Assembly: GCA_028023455.1 (NCBI GenBank)
Contig: JAQFVV010000036.1
Coordinates: 8,119,576 to 8,183,575, forward strand
Reading direction: 5' to 3'
DNA: 64,000 nucleotides
From: Epiperipatus broadwayi
Lineage: Eukaryota > Onychophora > Udeonychophora > Euonychophora > Peripatidae
The position numbers and the translations under genes were made by a program. Positions 33,640 through 46,010 of the stretch are shown one piece after another; position 1 is the first letter of the stretch, and the number at the start of each line of letters is the position of its first letter. A model generated the notes under the pieces. That model did not search any database. It saw nothing but the letters and a program-made list of their open reading frames with translations, and was not told the DNA's origin.

Positions 33640-33957
33640 ATTTGAACACAAACTTTCAAACATCCTTCAACTATCCACATTATCTTATACCACTGATACA
33701 TATGACCACCACACACATGTAGAAAAAATAAATAGTTATAAATATACATATTTCATGCTGAACCAGCACTCATCAGTTGGTCCAGATCATCATCTCCCAT
33801 ATATATATATAAAATCAATGCTCACTTTATATTAAGATAGCAAATCTTCATACTTTAATGGACAGGCTTCAATCTACTCCAACTCTTCAACCATCCATAC
33901 CATTTAAAATCTGATGATGGAATGCCCAAATCCCATACTGATGTCATATATATATAT
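33640..33957 (-). repeat. family A copy, minus orientation
   Basis: Carries 'aacatccttcaactatccac', the ribozyme, and 'ggacaggcttcaatctactc'. Its last 150 bp (33800-33950) recur at 36155-36290 on the far side of an LTR-like block. Confidence 0.75.
33738..33797 (-). ncRNA. hammerhead ribozyme, family A, intact catalytic core
   Basis: Minus strand: CTGATGA (33770-33776), stem II GTGCTG-GTT-CAGCAT (six pairs, one G-U), GAAA (33751-33754). The stem I 5' side ACCAA is present, but the 3' side reads TTTAT for TTGGT, so cleavage is doubtful. Confidence 0.6.
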
Positions 33958-36147
33958 TGTAACGAGCACAGACGTTCATTACATTGGTTTTTTTTTTATT
34001 TATTAAACATGAAAGTAAATTAAAAAGTTCGCATTTAAAAATTTTCTTTAAGAATTAAAAATTTAAATTAAATATTATCTTAAACTCGTATATATTAAAT
34101 CGCACAGATAATGAAAAATTATTAAAATAAAACTTTATTAAAGAAAAAGTATTTTAAAACTAAATTTTAAAAAGATTTGGAGATAAAATTATATCTTTAA
34201 ATTTATCTTTAAATATATCTTTGATTTGGAAAATAGGTTAATTAATCAGAAATGGAAATGATAAATTTAATTAGTCAAGTGTAAACCAGCCTTGGGCATT
34301 TAAGTGTAAAAACATCGGTCAGATAGGAAAACAATAAAAACTTTTAGCAAATGAAATAAATCCATTGGGAAATCGGACCTCAACGAAAAGGATCATCACA
34401 TCGATGATGTAATGTTAAGTCAATCTTTCAAAGTAATATAAAAGGACAAGTTTGGAAATTATTAGTGATTATGATTATTACGATGTGACAGATAGGTGTT
34501 AGTGCGGAGGTGCGGGAGAAGGGATTGAAGAGACGCACGATTCAATCCTTTCAGTTTTGCCAAAGAAAGAAAGAGAAATGAACTATCGTTTTCTACATTG
34601 AGGACCAACTAAACTAAAAAAACCTCCGAATAAATAAATAAACAATGGCTAAATGGATACCAATCTTTTTAGGACGGCGTGGGAATTCACGTTCATGGCA
34701 AGCAATGGATAAAGATGAACTGTTTTAAACCGTAAAAACTTTATAAATAATGAACATTAAATTAAAATTTTCCATATATAAATGATTGCAATATTATCCT
34801 ATCTGACCAACTTAATTTATTAATAATGTTATTTGATGTATTTTTTATTCATTTATTTAAAATCATTTCCATTTATTTAATTTTGTTCTTTAAGTTTTAT
34901 TATGATTTCTGTTTTTTAAGTTAAATTATATAAATGTTAAACTTAAGTCGGGCGTGAATGGCTGTATAGATTTGTAAAGTTATATTAGGGGAGGGTAATC
35001 TTAGGTTATTTGTTTCGTTGTTAGATTGGGTCAATGGATTGGATATATTGATGTAGTTAGTAGATGTAATCGGAGATTCGCTACTGGCAGAATCGTTTAT
35101 ATATACACCGCACTCACCCATTTGCCTATGAAAGGAATTATAAGATGGAGAGTTTTTTTTTTTTGTTCTTCTCGTTAGATAGATGTAATATTCCTATCTG
35201 ATGAGAGTCAATGTCTTCTCTTAATCTTTTTGGTGCTGCGTATTCCGTATTACATTGAATACATCGATATATCAGATGAATTGATGCCAGTTTGACTGTG
35301 AATTTTAGCCTAAGGTTAAATAGGGATAGAATATTTTATTTTCAAATGCAAATCTATGTAGTCTATTCATACTCGACCCTAAATAAAAATGCATTAAATT
35401 TAAGTTGTTTATAGATGCTTGCATGGATTGGTTATCGGTTAGGTATGTTTTCAGTTTTCATATTTGATCAAAATATATAGACATTCGATAAATAATGATA
35501 CCTTATGGTGAGTATCTAAAATGTATTTATTCGGATGTCTTTTAAGTTATTGGTGACAATGCAAGTATCTTATGGTGAATACTATTGGGTTACTTATAAA
35601 TTTCCCTCTGCAATTGTCAGTATCAATGATTTTATATTTTGATCGTTTATGTTTACTTTGAAATGTTTTTAACCATGTAATCTATGTAACCGATCTATAT
35701 GCAACATATTAAAACAAGCTTTTATAATCCCATCTGTGCGAACTTAATTAAAATGTAAACTTATAATATAATAGAAATTAAAATGTAAATTAAAAATCTA
35801 AAGTAAAGTTAAAAAAATAATGTTAAATGTTAAAATGTAAACTGATACTAAAACAATTTTCAATCTTATATATATATGTGCATAAATAAATGTTTGTATG
35901 TTAATTACTGGCAGTGGCTTATTTTTTTTATATATATACCCTTATAGTATATTATTAAATCTCTGCTATTCCACTGAGCTAGTGACATGGGCTAATGACC
36001 GGAATCAAAATTAAAAAAAAAAAAAAAAAAAAATTTTTTTTTTTGACTTACGTATCTGCCTACTTTATAAATTTTTCTAGGTTCAAATGCCTAGATGGCG
36101 CCCTGTAGTGCAGTTTACATGAAGTCTCCTTCTCCGGATCATTACAA
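33958..36147. mobile_element. LTR-like insertion of ~2.2 kb
   Basis: Bounded by TGTAACGA and TCATTACA (inverted TG...CA ends, 7 of 8 match) and flanked on both sides by 'atatatatatat'. Inside, on the plus strand, are a TATA box (ATATAAAAGG near 34437), a run of AATAAA signals near 34632, and an oligo(A)-oligo(T) block at 36009-36044. No gag or pol motifs. A long solo LTR is the best guess; the flanks are too simple to prove a duplication. Confidence 0.5.
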
Positions 36148-36830
36148 TATATATATATAAATCAATGCTCACTTTATATTAAGATAGCAAATCTTCATAC
36201 TTTAATGGACAGGCTTCAATCTACTCCAACTCTTCAATCATCCATACTATTTAAAATCTGATGATGGAATGCCCAAATCCCATACTGATGCCAATATTAT
36301 TGTTATGCCCCTCTTGATATCAAATGACTCTGACCCCTCATGTATAGGACCATATCCATTTAAATATGTAGAAGAGGGATGGGCAGGATGCAGGCTTAAT
36401 GTGTACTATTTGAAATACAGGCATTCTTCATATTCGTGGAGATTAATCGTAAATATACAGGATTTGAACACAGACTTTCAAGCACTCTTCAACTATCCAC
36501 ACTACATGGCCACACACATGCAGAAAAGGTAAATAATCACCAATATACATATTTCTTGTTGAACCAGCACTCATCAGTTGGTCCTAATCATCATCTCCCA
36601 CACACATATAATCAATACTCAGTTTATATTAAGATAGCATATCTTCATACTTTAATGGACAGTCTCTTCAGCCATCCATACCATTAAAAATCTGATGATA
36701 GAATGCCCAAATTCTATGCTGATGCCAATAGTATGGTTATGCCCATATTGACCTCAAGTCACTCTGACTTCTCATGTATAGGACCTTATCCATTTAAATA
36801 CCTAGGAGAGGGATGGGAAGGATCATGTGT
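36148..36830 (-). repeat. family A tandem dimer, minus orientation
   Basis: The block 'atcaatgctcactttatatt' at 36161 recurs as 'atcaatactcagtttatatt' at 36611, a period of 450 bp. The dimer contains the ribozyme at 36535-36600 and shares 'ggacaggcttcaatctactc' and 'tctgatgatggaatgcccaa' with other copies. Open frames here are not conserved. Confidence 0.8.
36535..36600 (-). ncRNA. hammerhead ribozyme, family A
   Basis: Minus strand: CTGATGA (36571-36577), GAAA (36552-36555). Stem I ACCAA/TTGGT pairs fully (36578-36582 with 36538-36542). Stem III is 3 bp with NUA at the cleavage point. Stem II (GTGCTGGTTCAACAA) is weaker than in the 33738 copy. Confidence 0.65.
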
Positions 36831-37410
36831 ACCAGTGGTGTAAGATAGTGTGGATAGTTGAAGGGTGCTTGAAAGTCTGTGTTTAAATCCCTTATATTTA
36901 CAATTAAGCTCCAGGTATATGAAGAATGCCTGTATTTCAAATGTTACACATTAAGCCTGCATCCTGCCTATCTTTCTGCTATGTATTTAAAATGGATAAT
37001 GTCCTATATATGAGGGGTCAGAGTGATTTGGGTTCATTGTGGGCATAACAATAATATTGGAATCAGCATGGGATTTGAGATTTCATCATCAGATTTTCAA
37101 TGCTATGGATGGCTGAAGAGTTGGAGATTAGAGTAGATTGAAGCCTGTCCATTAAAGTATGAAGGGATTTGCTATCTTAATATAAACTGAGCATTGATTA
37201 TGTATGCGTGTAGGAGCTGATGATCTGGACCAACTAATGAATGCTGCTTCAGCACAAAATATGTAGATGATACTTTATCTTTCTACATGTGTGTGGTCAT
37301 GTATATCAGTGGTATAAGATAGTGTGGATAGTTTAAGGGTGCTTGAAAGTCATGGGATTAGAACACAAAGTTCCAGATATAAGAAGAATGCCTGTATTTC
37401 AAATATTAAA
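36831..37410 (+). repeat. family A copy, plus orientation, head-to-head with the dimer
   Basis: Inverse of the preceding dimer, so 36148-37410 is a large imperfect palindrome. Its ribozyme (about 37205-37265) reads CTAATGA and AAAA, so it is inactive. Confidence 0.75.
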
Positions 37411-37803
37411 TAAATATCTGTATCATAAGATGATGAAGACAAAGCATATTGACATATTAATCTGTGATTTATGTAGGCTATTGCTATGGCACTTTTAGAA
37501 CATATAGTTTCATTTTCATGTTTCACATTCATGCAGTAATTTGTTCAATCCATAGATGATCATGCTTGCCTGAATACTTACTTTAGAATATTGATTTTCA
37601 GATGCATGTTGAAAGTAGAACAGAAAGCTATGACATAGTTTTAAAATAAAGATAAATAAAATAAATCATCTTAAATAAATTATATTAAAATTGTACGCAT
37701 TTCTTTATTATTTAACATATTCCTGCACACACACCCTTTTATTATAATTATAAAATTAAATGACTATTAGTACTAAATATTACTAAAACTTAACCTATTA
37801 TAT

Positions 37804-38298
37804 CGGTATTTTTATATTGGACTATGTCCATCATCATCTAATATGTGTGTTGAATGTCTATAGAAAAGTAACTATATTTAAATATTCCAAATGCATTCAA
37901 CTGTTAGTAATATCACAGCAAACAGGTTTGTATATGCGCAACATTTCAAGAGGTATTTTTCTCCCCTGTTCTTCGGGTGTTTCTGACATGATCAGTGACA
38001 GTACTAGCATGGGATTCGAACCTGGGTCCTTAGATTCTTGATTATTGAATTTTAAGATAACACTCTAACCAACTGAGCCATCCTGCCAAAGGCACGAAAC
38101 GTTGTGCATATACTAACCTGTTTGCTGTGATATTACTAACATTTGTTTGCTGTGATATTACTAACAGTTGAATGCATTTGGAATATTTAAATAAAATTAA
38201 ATTGTTCTAAAGACATTCAACACACATATTAGATGATGGAAATAGTCCAATATAGAAATACAGCTAGAACATCATCATCACAAACCTTCAGAAAAACA
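37804..38298 (-). mobile_element. family D palindromic retroelement with tRNA-like core, copy 1
   Basis: A perfect 14-bp duplication TTAACCTATTATAT flanks it (37790-37803 and 38299-38312). The arms are inverted copies of each other ('ttaaatattccaaatgcatt', 'caactgttagtaatatcaca', 'aacaggtttgtatatgc'). The loop holds a tRNA-like sequence on the minus strand. Hammerhead-like CTGAAGA/GAAA motifs near the tRNA are partly decayed here (CCGAAGA, TGAAAT). A retroposed element, by the target duplication. Confidence 0.82.
38005..38087 (-). ncRNA. tRNA-like sequence inside family D (not a functional tRNA)
   Basis: Minus strand: GGCAGGA, A box TGGCTCAGTTGGTTAGAG, B box GGTTCGAATCCC. The D arm (CTC/GAG) pairs. 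The T stem pairs only at its two loop-proximal positions, and the acceptor ends do not match. It should serve as an internal pol III promoter and not as a tRNA. Confidence 0.6.
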
Positions 38299-38514
38299 TT
38301 AACCTATTATATATTTCCTTTATTATTACATTTTACAAATGAATAAAATTACTACATTAAATTCTTAAATATAAATATGATTATAGTATTGCGATATCAA
38401 TAATTTTTATAAATATGTGTTAAGACATGAGTTTTGCTCATAGATTAGCTTTATATCAGCCTAATAATTTTTTAATGTATATTTTTAAAGCTTATATGAA
38501 ATCTAACTATTGCA

Positions 38515-38538
38515 ATATATATATATATATATATATTG
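38515..38538. repeat. (AT)n microsatellite
   Basis: Uninterrupted AT dinucleotide run of about 24 bp. The next 300 bp (38540-38830) are somewhat richer in G+C but hold no recognised gene. Confidence 0.85.
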
Positions 38539-39036
38539 AACCGGGTCAGAGAAAATAGCTCTGATTATATACCCATGATCTGATTGAGCTATGCAGAGCA
38601 TAACGACATTTCCAGGCTGTGGCCCACTTGACTGCTAGATTCAAACCCCTGTCATCCAAAGCATTCTATTTATTTTGAGCATCAACCTCAGCTGCCAGCC
38701 AATCATAAGTTATATAATCAGCATGCTTCAGATGACTGGCACACAATCCAGTGCTTGAAATATCCCATGACCAGCTCACACTCTATCTCAGGGTCCAGCA
38801 AATTTGCTTTACTCATCAAATAACTACACTAATTTACTGGTAACACCATGACAAGAGAGAAAGAGAAAATAGACAAAATAGCAATTACAGCAAACATTAA
38901 TATTTATTAATGCACACATATTTAACACACTATAACAATGAAACATTTGACATAAGAAAAATATAAATGACTTTAAGCTATAGTTATAATAGTCTGTTAA
39001 TTAAAGTTTGTTCATTTAAAGTAAAGAGTCTAGACT

Positions 39037-39437
39037 GTGATCAGAATATATTTAAAAGTATCTTTATCTAGGTTTTCATTTGTCTTATTTTCCAACCAGT
39101 TAGCCTTTTATTCCTCCATCGATGGCTTCATGGCTTTCCTTCCAGATTTATGTCAAATAATGAGAGAAAGAGAGCATATGAGGCAGCTTCTGCTTTACAA
39201 CCTCAGCCTTGATTCCAAGTACTGATTCAGGTGAGGTAGTTGATGGCTGTGGGTTTGGGGCATGAAGCTTTGTCGGACACTTTCTATCGCTTATGCAGCC
39301 TTTCCATTAATGTTGACCACAGCAGTAATGATTGGCTTACTATTGCATTTACAATTTCCGAATATTCTGTATTCTTTAGAAAGAACCTGAACTCCAGACT
39401 AATAGCAATGCGAACTGTATATCACAAACCCAATTGA
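39037..39437 (+). other. unassigned G+C-richer block with two short adjoining frames
   Basis: Frames 39037-39225 and 39240-39437 follow each other in an otherwise closed region. A polypyrimidine tract and AG near 39100 and a CAG-GTGAGG donor-like site at 39228 could mark an exon, but no frame is open across the whole stretch. I recognise no protein family. It may be a decayed exon or a transposon piece. Confidence 0.25.
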
Positions 39438-39576
39438 AAAACAATAGCCAAGTCACTCTTTATATACCTTTTTCTTATTGTTTTCCAGTTTTTTAATCAT
39501 CTTTAATTAATCATAATTTAAATCTATATTTTAATTAATTTTTATATTTCCTTTTAATCTAATCTTTTGCTTAGAT

Positions 39577-39917
39577 CAGGGGTCTCCAACTTATGCCCGT
39601 GGGCACCATAGCGCCCGCTGCTATCCGAACATGATAAATTATTTATCTGATACAAATAAATTTAATTTTTTAAATTTCTTATAAATTATTGTATTATATT
39701 GTAATCAAATTGTAGGGCATACTATACTTTTACAGCATAAAAATATAAACATTAATTATAAGTTAAAATTTTATTTATGAAATAAATATTTTTTTGTACA
39801 TTATGTATATTATTAATAATATCCAACTATAAATTTACATTGAAAAATAAATGGTGCCCACCACCTGGCCGGTATTATAGAATGTGCTCTTAAGTGCAAA
39901 AAGGTTGGGGACCCCTG
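39577..39917 (+). mobile_element. non-autonomous hAT MITE, copy 2
   Basis: Ends CAGGGGTCTCCAACTT and AGGTTGGGGACCCCTG, flanked by a perfect 8-bp duplication GCTTAGAT (39569-39576 and 39918-39925) of the nnnTAnnn type. Same family as 31434-31754. Confidence 0.92.
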
Positions 39918-40844
39918 GCTTAGATGAATCTAATATCTTGTTCAGGAATCTTGCAAACTTAATTGCATTCCAAACCGATGAGATATTTTCACAAAGTTTC
40001 TTTTATAACAAATATTTTAATATTTTACATTTGTCTATTTTTAGCCATTTTATTTAACTATTTTAAAAAGGAGAAAATGAATTTTAAACTTTTTTATTTT
40101 AGATTTCACCTAAGTTTTATTTTATATATTTTATTCCCCTAACTTATTTTTGCTTTATAAAACAAAGAGTTTTCTTTAAAAAAACAGTTTACAATTTTTT
40201 CTAATTCTATTTTAGATTTCTGCCCCCTCTTGCTAAGAAATTTTATTCTAAAAGAAAATATGATGCAATTTTTTGCTTTTGCAAAATTTCGAAACTAATC
40301 ATATTTTTTTAAAAAAAATTATAAAATCGGTACTGCTATATATGTGTGTTTGTAACATATATATTCACTAGTGGTACAATATATATATATATTAGTTTTG
40401 TGCGTCAGATAATTCCTCTTGCTTTTAATTTATTATGTTGCTGAAATATATTAAATTTATTTGCAAATTATTAATTGTATATTTTTGATAAAAAAATTTT
40501 TTTATTTTGACACACTTAGTAAAGAAAGCAATTTAATAAGTATATTTTCTTTTAATGATTTTTTTTAGTTGGCATAATAAATAATTATATAAATTAATGA
40601 ATATATGACTCATAGCTATTATTAATAGTTATTAACATGCCATTTAAATCTTTTGAATTGATATACAACACTAATTGTGCCAGTGGGGAGTGGGGTTGTG
40701 TGTTTGTGTAATATTTTTATCATTTGATTACACAAAAGAACTTTGATTCCAATCTCTTGTTGCTTTTTTTTTTTTTTTGCATATAATTATATACTAGAAT
40801 ATAAGTGGAATATAACCCTTGGCTTTAAAAAAAACATCTAAAGA

Positions 40845-41035
40845 ACATCATATGATCACCATTTCTCATACTTGCTCATAACTGTTATTAAAAGAGGCAA
40901 AACTCTCCATTCAGTAGTGCTATTCAGTGCAAGCCAGAGTAATCAATGGATGCCAAATATATAGGATTTTATGCACAAGCCTTTGGCTTGCACTGAGTGG
41001 CACTACTGTATGGAGAGTTTTGATAGAGAACATGT
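40845..41035. repeat. family B palindrome without ribozyme core
   Basis: Minus-orientation end ('gatcaccatttctcatactt', 'aaagaggcaaaactctcca', 'agtgcaagccagagtaatca') followed by the plus-orientation end ('ttggcttgcactgagtggca', 'ctgtatggagagtttt'). The loop is deleted to about 40 bp. Possible short duplication AGAACAT at the edges. Confidence 0.72.
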
Positions 41036-41159
41036 TTCACAAATTAGAATTAGTCTTTTTTTATAGTTTAATTTTTATTATATCTCTCATGCAAGATTAG
41101 GGACTAGTTTCTAATTGTTTTTAACACTTTTTTCATAAACATATAACTAATTACATGGA

Positions 41160-41330
41160 AAAGAGGGATGATCCCCATGATGCACATTTCATGTTCTATT
41201 TGGTTCAATATGAAATATGTATCGAGGTGGTCATACATCTTTTCCACATCTTTGATCATATGTTTATGATTACACTCCTCTGAAAAGATGGTAAAAGTGG
41301 ATAGAAACTAGCCCCTACTTTGTGTGTGAG
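41160..41330 (+). repeat. decayed family A copy
   Basis: Fragments 'ttggttcaatatgaaatatg', 'catcttttccacat' and 'gatcatatgtttatgatt' follow the family A order; the CTGATGA box is lost. Confidence 0.5.
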
Positions 41331-41999
41331 TGGTGTAGTGAAAATTAAACTATAGAAATACTCATTACACATTGACAATTAGTTCTTAGTTGTATTCTCT
41401 TTGGAACTACATATGGCACATAAATTTTAGTCTGTAAACAATTGTATATCTGAAAAGCCACCTGGCTATAGAAAGAATTGAATGCATATGAGTTGATAGT
41501 ATGTTTTGATTTGTAGATTATAGCATTTTCACAGTGATTAAGACTGCACCATCAAGACATGATTTAGGATATTGCTATGTTTTGAAGAATATTTATCAAA
41601 ATGTAGTAGCAATCATATTTTAATTCTCTAATTATACTGAACGATAATTTTAATTTTTTTAATTTCTAACTTTTTATCATTTATATTGTTTCTTCTGAAA
41701 TTGGAGTGATTATACTGGACTCGCTATACACGTGGTTTCAAATGATGATGGTTTGTGGTTTATGGATTGGTTGGGATTATCATCACAAACGTTTTAATAT
41801 TCAGTTTTATTTATTTTCTCATTAAACCCACACAAGATATATTAACATCCTCTTTCCATTTAATTTTTTTTTTACCTCAGATATTTAAAGAATGATCCGT
41901 ATAATTCTATACAAAATCTCTATACAAAGGAAAATTCAGGTGCGCCCTACTCTTTAAAATGCTATTATGGATTAATTTGTTGCAGCAAAACACACACAC

Positions 42000-44900
42000 A
42001 ACACTTTATATAAATTGCTTGCTGAGTTTTTATAAAAAGAGGCTCTTAGCCGTGTCATAATCAAAATAAAAAAGTATATGATTTCTAGAAATAGAAAAGA
42101 TTTTTTTCTCAAAGATTCGTACGTCATTCGACTTTGTGATACAAAAATGATTTATTTTATGTCATCACCGTAAATAAATTCCTATATATATACAATATAA
42201 ATTTATCCAAAAATAGAAAATTAAATCATCTATGTATAATTCTTTATAACTTTTCAGATATTAAGTTATGACAATTTACTCTTTACTATAGAAAACTTAA
42301 GGAATTTTGCTTGTGTGTATTTATTTACATCTATAAAAGAATTAGAAGAAACGATGTAGCGGACACCACACAAGTTTTTATCGTGTTATTTCTCGTATGC
42401 TAAATCTAATCTCTTTGATCATTTTCACTTAAACTTCAAAACTCATCTAAACATTCTGTTTTCACCAGTAAACTGCAATATGATTTATTCAGATCACATC
42501 AGGCAGATTTGTATAATGTTCAACAGTAAATATTATTGGTCGGTTTACTCGGAAGATCACGTGAGTTCGAGCACCAAATTGACGATTGATTTATTTTAAA
42601 TTTAATTTTTTTTTTTTTTTACATATATGAATATACGCGTACATAAAGAGAGAGAGAGAGAAAATATATATATTGTATGTAAAAATATTTTCTTAATAGC
42701 TTCTAATAAAGTTTTTTATTACTGCAGTTTTTGATTTATCATTGAATAGTCCTTGCGTTTAATAAAACCCCATTGACTGTTTAATTGTGACAGACTATTT
42801 AAAGAATTAATTAACATTAATTAAAAAGAATTTTGGCAAACAGCTAATAGGCATTTTCTTTCCATTGTTACAAAAAGGCTACAAAAGAATTTCCAGTCTT
42901 TATTCGGATTTTGCATCGAAGCATGATAGAGTACTGAGATAACTAAAGCAGAGAGAATCCATGCGCTGTTGAAAGATATGGCTTTGATAAAGACTTGAAC
43001 CATTTATACGTACGAATTGTTTAGACCGAGTAGCATTTTATAAGGAATCGAACTGATTTATCCTTTACTGCTAGAAGAACATATTTTCCTTGATAGGAAG
43101 TCTTCATATAAGAATTATGAGAGGATCATTACGAAGACGTCAAAAGTAGCAGATAAGTTGCTTTCTTTGAATTTAATTTTGTTTTTAATGTAATGAATGT
43201 ATAAGCGAAGAAAATTTAAGTTTGGGGAATATTGAAATTTTCTTTGTGAAAACTTACTTCAAAGTAAAGTATGAAGAAAAATTAAAGTAAAAAAGTTATT
43301 TGAAAGACGAGTGTAATGCGTTATTCTGAATTCTCATTAAAGTAAATTATTTTATGACAATTATTTAAGAATGAATAATGTATCTTTATTATGCAAATTA
43401 TATACAGAGAATCATTATTGACAAGTAAAATTATGCTTATATTTTAAATTGGCTCTTACAGATTATAGACCGTTTAAAGGTCTTAGTTAACCGTAGTAAG
43501 TTTTTTTTTAAAAAAAATCTGAAACTGTATGGTACAAATATACCATTTTATTTTTATGGGCTTAACATGAATTAAGATAGACTGCCACGTGGCAGTTCGT
43601 TATGTATCTTAAGAGCTGAATTTTTGTTATTGTGGTAGATTGTTTCTCCAGAAAGGTGATTATGAATGAGACGTGTTAGACAAAAAAGGTTTTCGAATAT
43701 GGTAAGCATACAATTTTGGTAATATATGTTTAATTCAAGAAAACGCCGTTGTAATAATTGTATCTTATATTTGGAGAAGATAGTGACGATTTGCTTGTGT
43801 ATATGGATTCATTTGATCTACTTAAGGCTTAAGCTACTAATAATCGAGAAATGTAAGGAGTAATTACGCCAATAAAGTTGAATTTTTTATGTTGCAATAA
43901 AGTGTTAAATTGAATCCTAGCTATCGTAAAGAATAACCTCTTATTAAATCTAATAGATTTGAAATGTTATGTTTATAATACTTACTGTATGTGACTTACT
44001 GTACGTAAAATCCGGGTTTATTTTAGACTAATCAGTATTAAATGTCCATTAATGCAGTCGATGATTGTACATTTTGCATATTAAAAACTAGGATTAAGCA
44101 AACTGGATAACTAATAAGGCGCATAACTCAGTAGGAGTACGGTAATGATATTTAAAAATTACAATTTTATATCAAAATACTTGTTTTGCGAAAGATAATT
44201 TTGTGCACATTATTTTTTTTTCTCTACAAAATATTTGTTTTTAAAAATCGAACTTGCCAAATATTTTTTTAAGTGGTAGGTGAGGAAATGGGAGTGGAAG
44301 TGTTTCAATTACTTAATCTTTCCTAAGCGCAAAAATTGAATGGCGCCGGTCTTGTTCATATTATTATATATATTATTTCATTATACGCATTTCAAATACA
44401 AGTAACCACTACTGAAGTACGAGTTGAAAAACGGAAAATTTAAAATATATCTCAAAATATTACAGGAGAGAAATAAAAGGTAATAGTGGGATGGCGTACA
44501 ATAGTGTGGAGATTAATCCATGCTATGTTCTTGTATTTAATAATAGATATATTATTTAAATTTATAGAGTTTATATCTGATCTAAAAGTAATCTCTAGTC
44601 TAATAAATGCTTAATAATCATTAATATACGTATTTAAAAAGTATTTTGTCAATCATTTATAAACTGATACGAGATCAAATATTGCACTGCCCTAATATTT
44701 TGTCAAGTGATACCACTTGTCTTTGGCTTAACATGTAGTGCATATGCTGTATAAATATATATGCATATTTGTTGTCTTAAATCTAGTTAATATTCTTTAT
44801 ATTAAAATAGTTTTAAATGAATGTCAGTTGCTTATTTATGATAATATATTACATGCATATTGTTAGTAAGTTCATGCAATTTTATAATTGAAACTGCAAT

Positions 44901-45225
44901 GCCCGTTGGGGTGAGGGAGAGGGGTGACAAAGAAATAATTACGTAATATTTTATTATTTTACACTTTTTAAATTTCTTAGGAATTAATTTTTTCATTACT
45001 TTAAGATCTACCAAATGCTGATAGAATGTACATTATGAGCACCCACTTTTTTTGGCGTAAGTAGTAATTTTATTCAAATTATATCAAATATTTTTTATTT
45101 CTTTTTTCATATACTTTTCTTTATTATCTTCATTAATTTATGTAAGATGCAAACATTCCTTTTTTTTATCACCTTGAATTGTTGTTATTGGTTTTAGTAT
45201 TTTGTTACATTTTCTTTTACCATTG
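42000..45225. other. A+T-rich sequence without recognised genes
   Basis: Includes an (AG)n run near 42648-42661 and a weak repeat-G piece near 44560-44640. I see no supported gene, SINE or hammerhead here. Confidence 0.4.
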
Positions 45226-45234
45226 TCAAACTTC

Positions 45235-45370
45235 CTCCACTCACAACTTTGAAACCATACATTTCAGATAAATACAATAAATGATTATTACTAAACATTT
45301 TCGAAACTAAAGATTATCTCTAGCACAGATATAAACTTTAAACCTCAGTTAAAGATTAATATATGAGATT
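45235..45370 (-). repeat. dispersed repeat G, copy 2
   Basis: Inverted match to 27845-28010 through 'tcaaacttcctccactcaca', 'atttcagataaatacaata', 'agattatctctagcac' and 'aaactttaaacctcagtt'. Confidence 0.65.
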
Positions 45371-45495
45371 TTTTATTTATTTTACACACACGGAGTTATT
45401 AACTTTACTCTTTCCAATGTGTAATATCTTATAGATATAACAAACACCTCCATACTTCCCCATTCTTTTTAAATTCACTTAAAGTTATAATAAAA

Positions 45496-45560
45496 GACAA
45501 ATGACCCCCAAGATGCATTTCGTGTAGAACCAGCACTCATCAGTTGGCCCAGGTCACTAT
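45496..45560 (-). ncRNA. hammerhead ribozyme, family A, best-formed copy
   Basis: Minus strand: stem I TGACC...CCAA pairs with TTGG...GGTCA across an internal loop; CTGATGA (45537-45543); stem II GTG/CAC with a 9-nt loop; GAAA (45518-45521); stem III is the palindrome ATGCAT; cleavage after C (GUC-like AUC triplet, plus position 45512). All core bases and both ends of stem I are intact. It sits in a short family A fragment of about 80 bp. Confidence 0.75.
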
Positions 45561-45893
45561 CTCTCATATATATCTTTATTATATAAAAAATATTTATCTA
45601 GAGTAAAGTGTTACATTTTCAGGTACCATTGTCAAACTTCTTCAACCAAAACTGAAATTATTTGAAATAACAAATGTAATATAATTTATACATAAATCTT
45701 GTTAATGCTTTTAATCTATAACTAATTAAAATTCCTGATTTTCCTTTAGAAATTAACATTATTCTTATATAAATTTCCCAACATTGTTTTAACATATTTT
45801 TTTAAAAATACATTATTCTTTTTTCTGCTATTCATTATATTTCTATATTTTTTTACTTATATATTTTTTATCAATATGTTTATATCAATATTT

Positions 45894-46010
45894 TTAATAT
45901 ATAAATTTTTTTAAGTGTCATAGCATCCGCCGGGACGCGAACCCGCAACCCGGGCAACCGCCTGCAAGTGCAAGGCAGTCGCGCTGACCTCTCAACCACC
46001 AATGCAAGAC
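45894..46010 (-). repeat. tRNA-derived SINE, copy 5 (least decayed)
   Basis: Minus strand: 'gcattggtggttgagaggtc', then 'gggttgcgggttcgcgtccc' with a paired T arm (CGGG/CCCG), then 'gatgctatgacacttaa'. Its G+C content stands out from the surroundings. A short CAATATTT duplication may flank it. Confidence 0.82.

Noticed and set aside
36269-36687. Overlapping 83-87-codon frames
   Set aside because: They lie in family A repeat units and are not conserved in other copies.
45894-46010. Functional tRNA gene on the minus strand
   Set aside because: The same sequence recurs seven times with A-rich tails and target duplications; it is a SINE.
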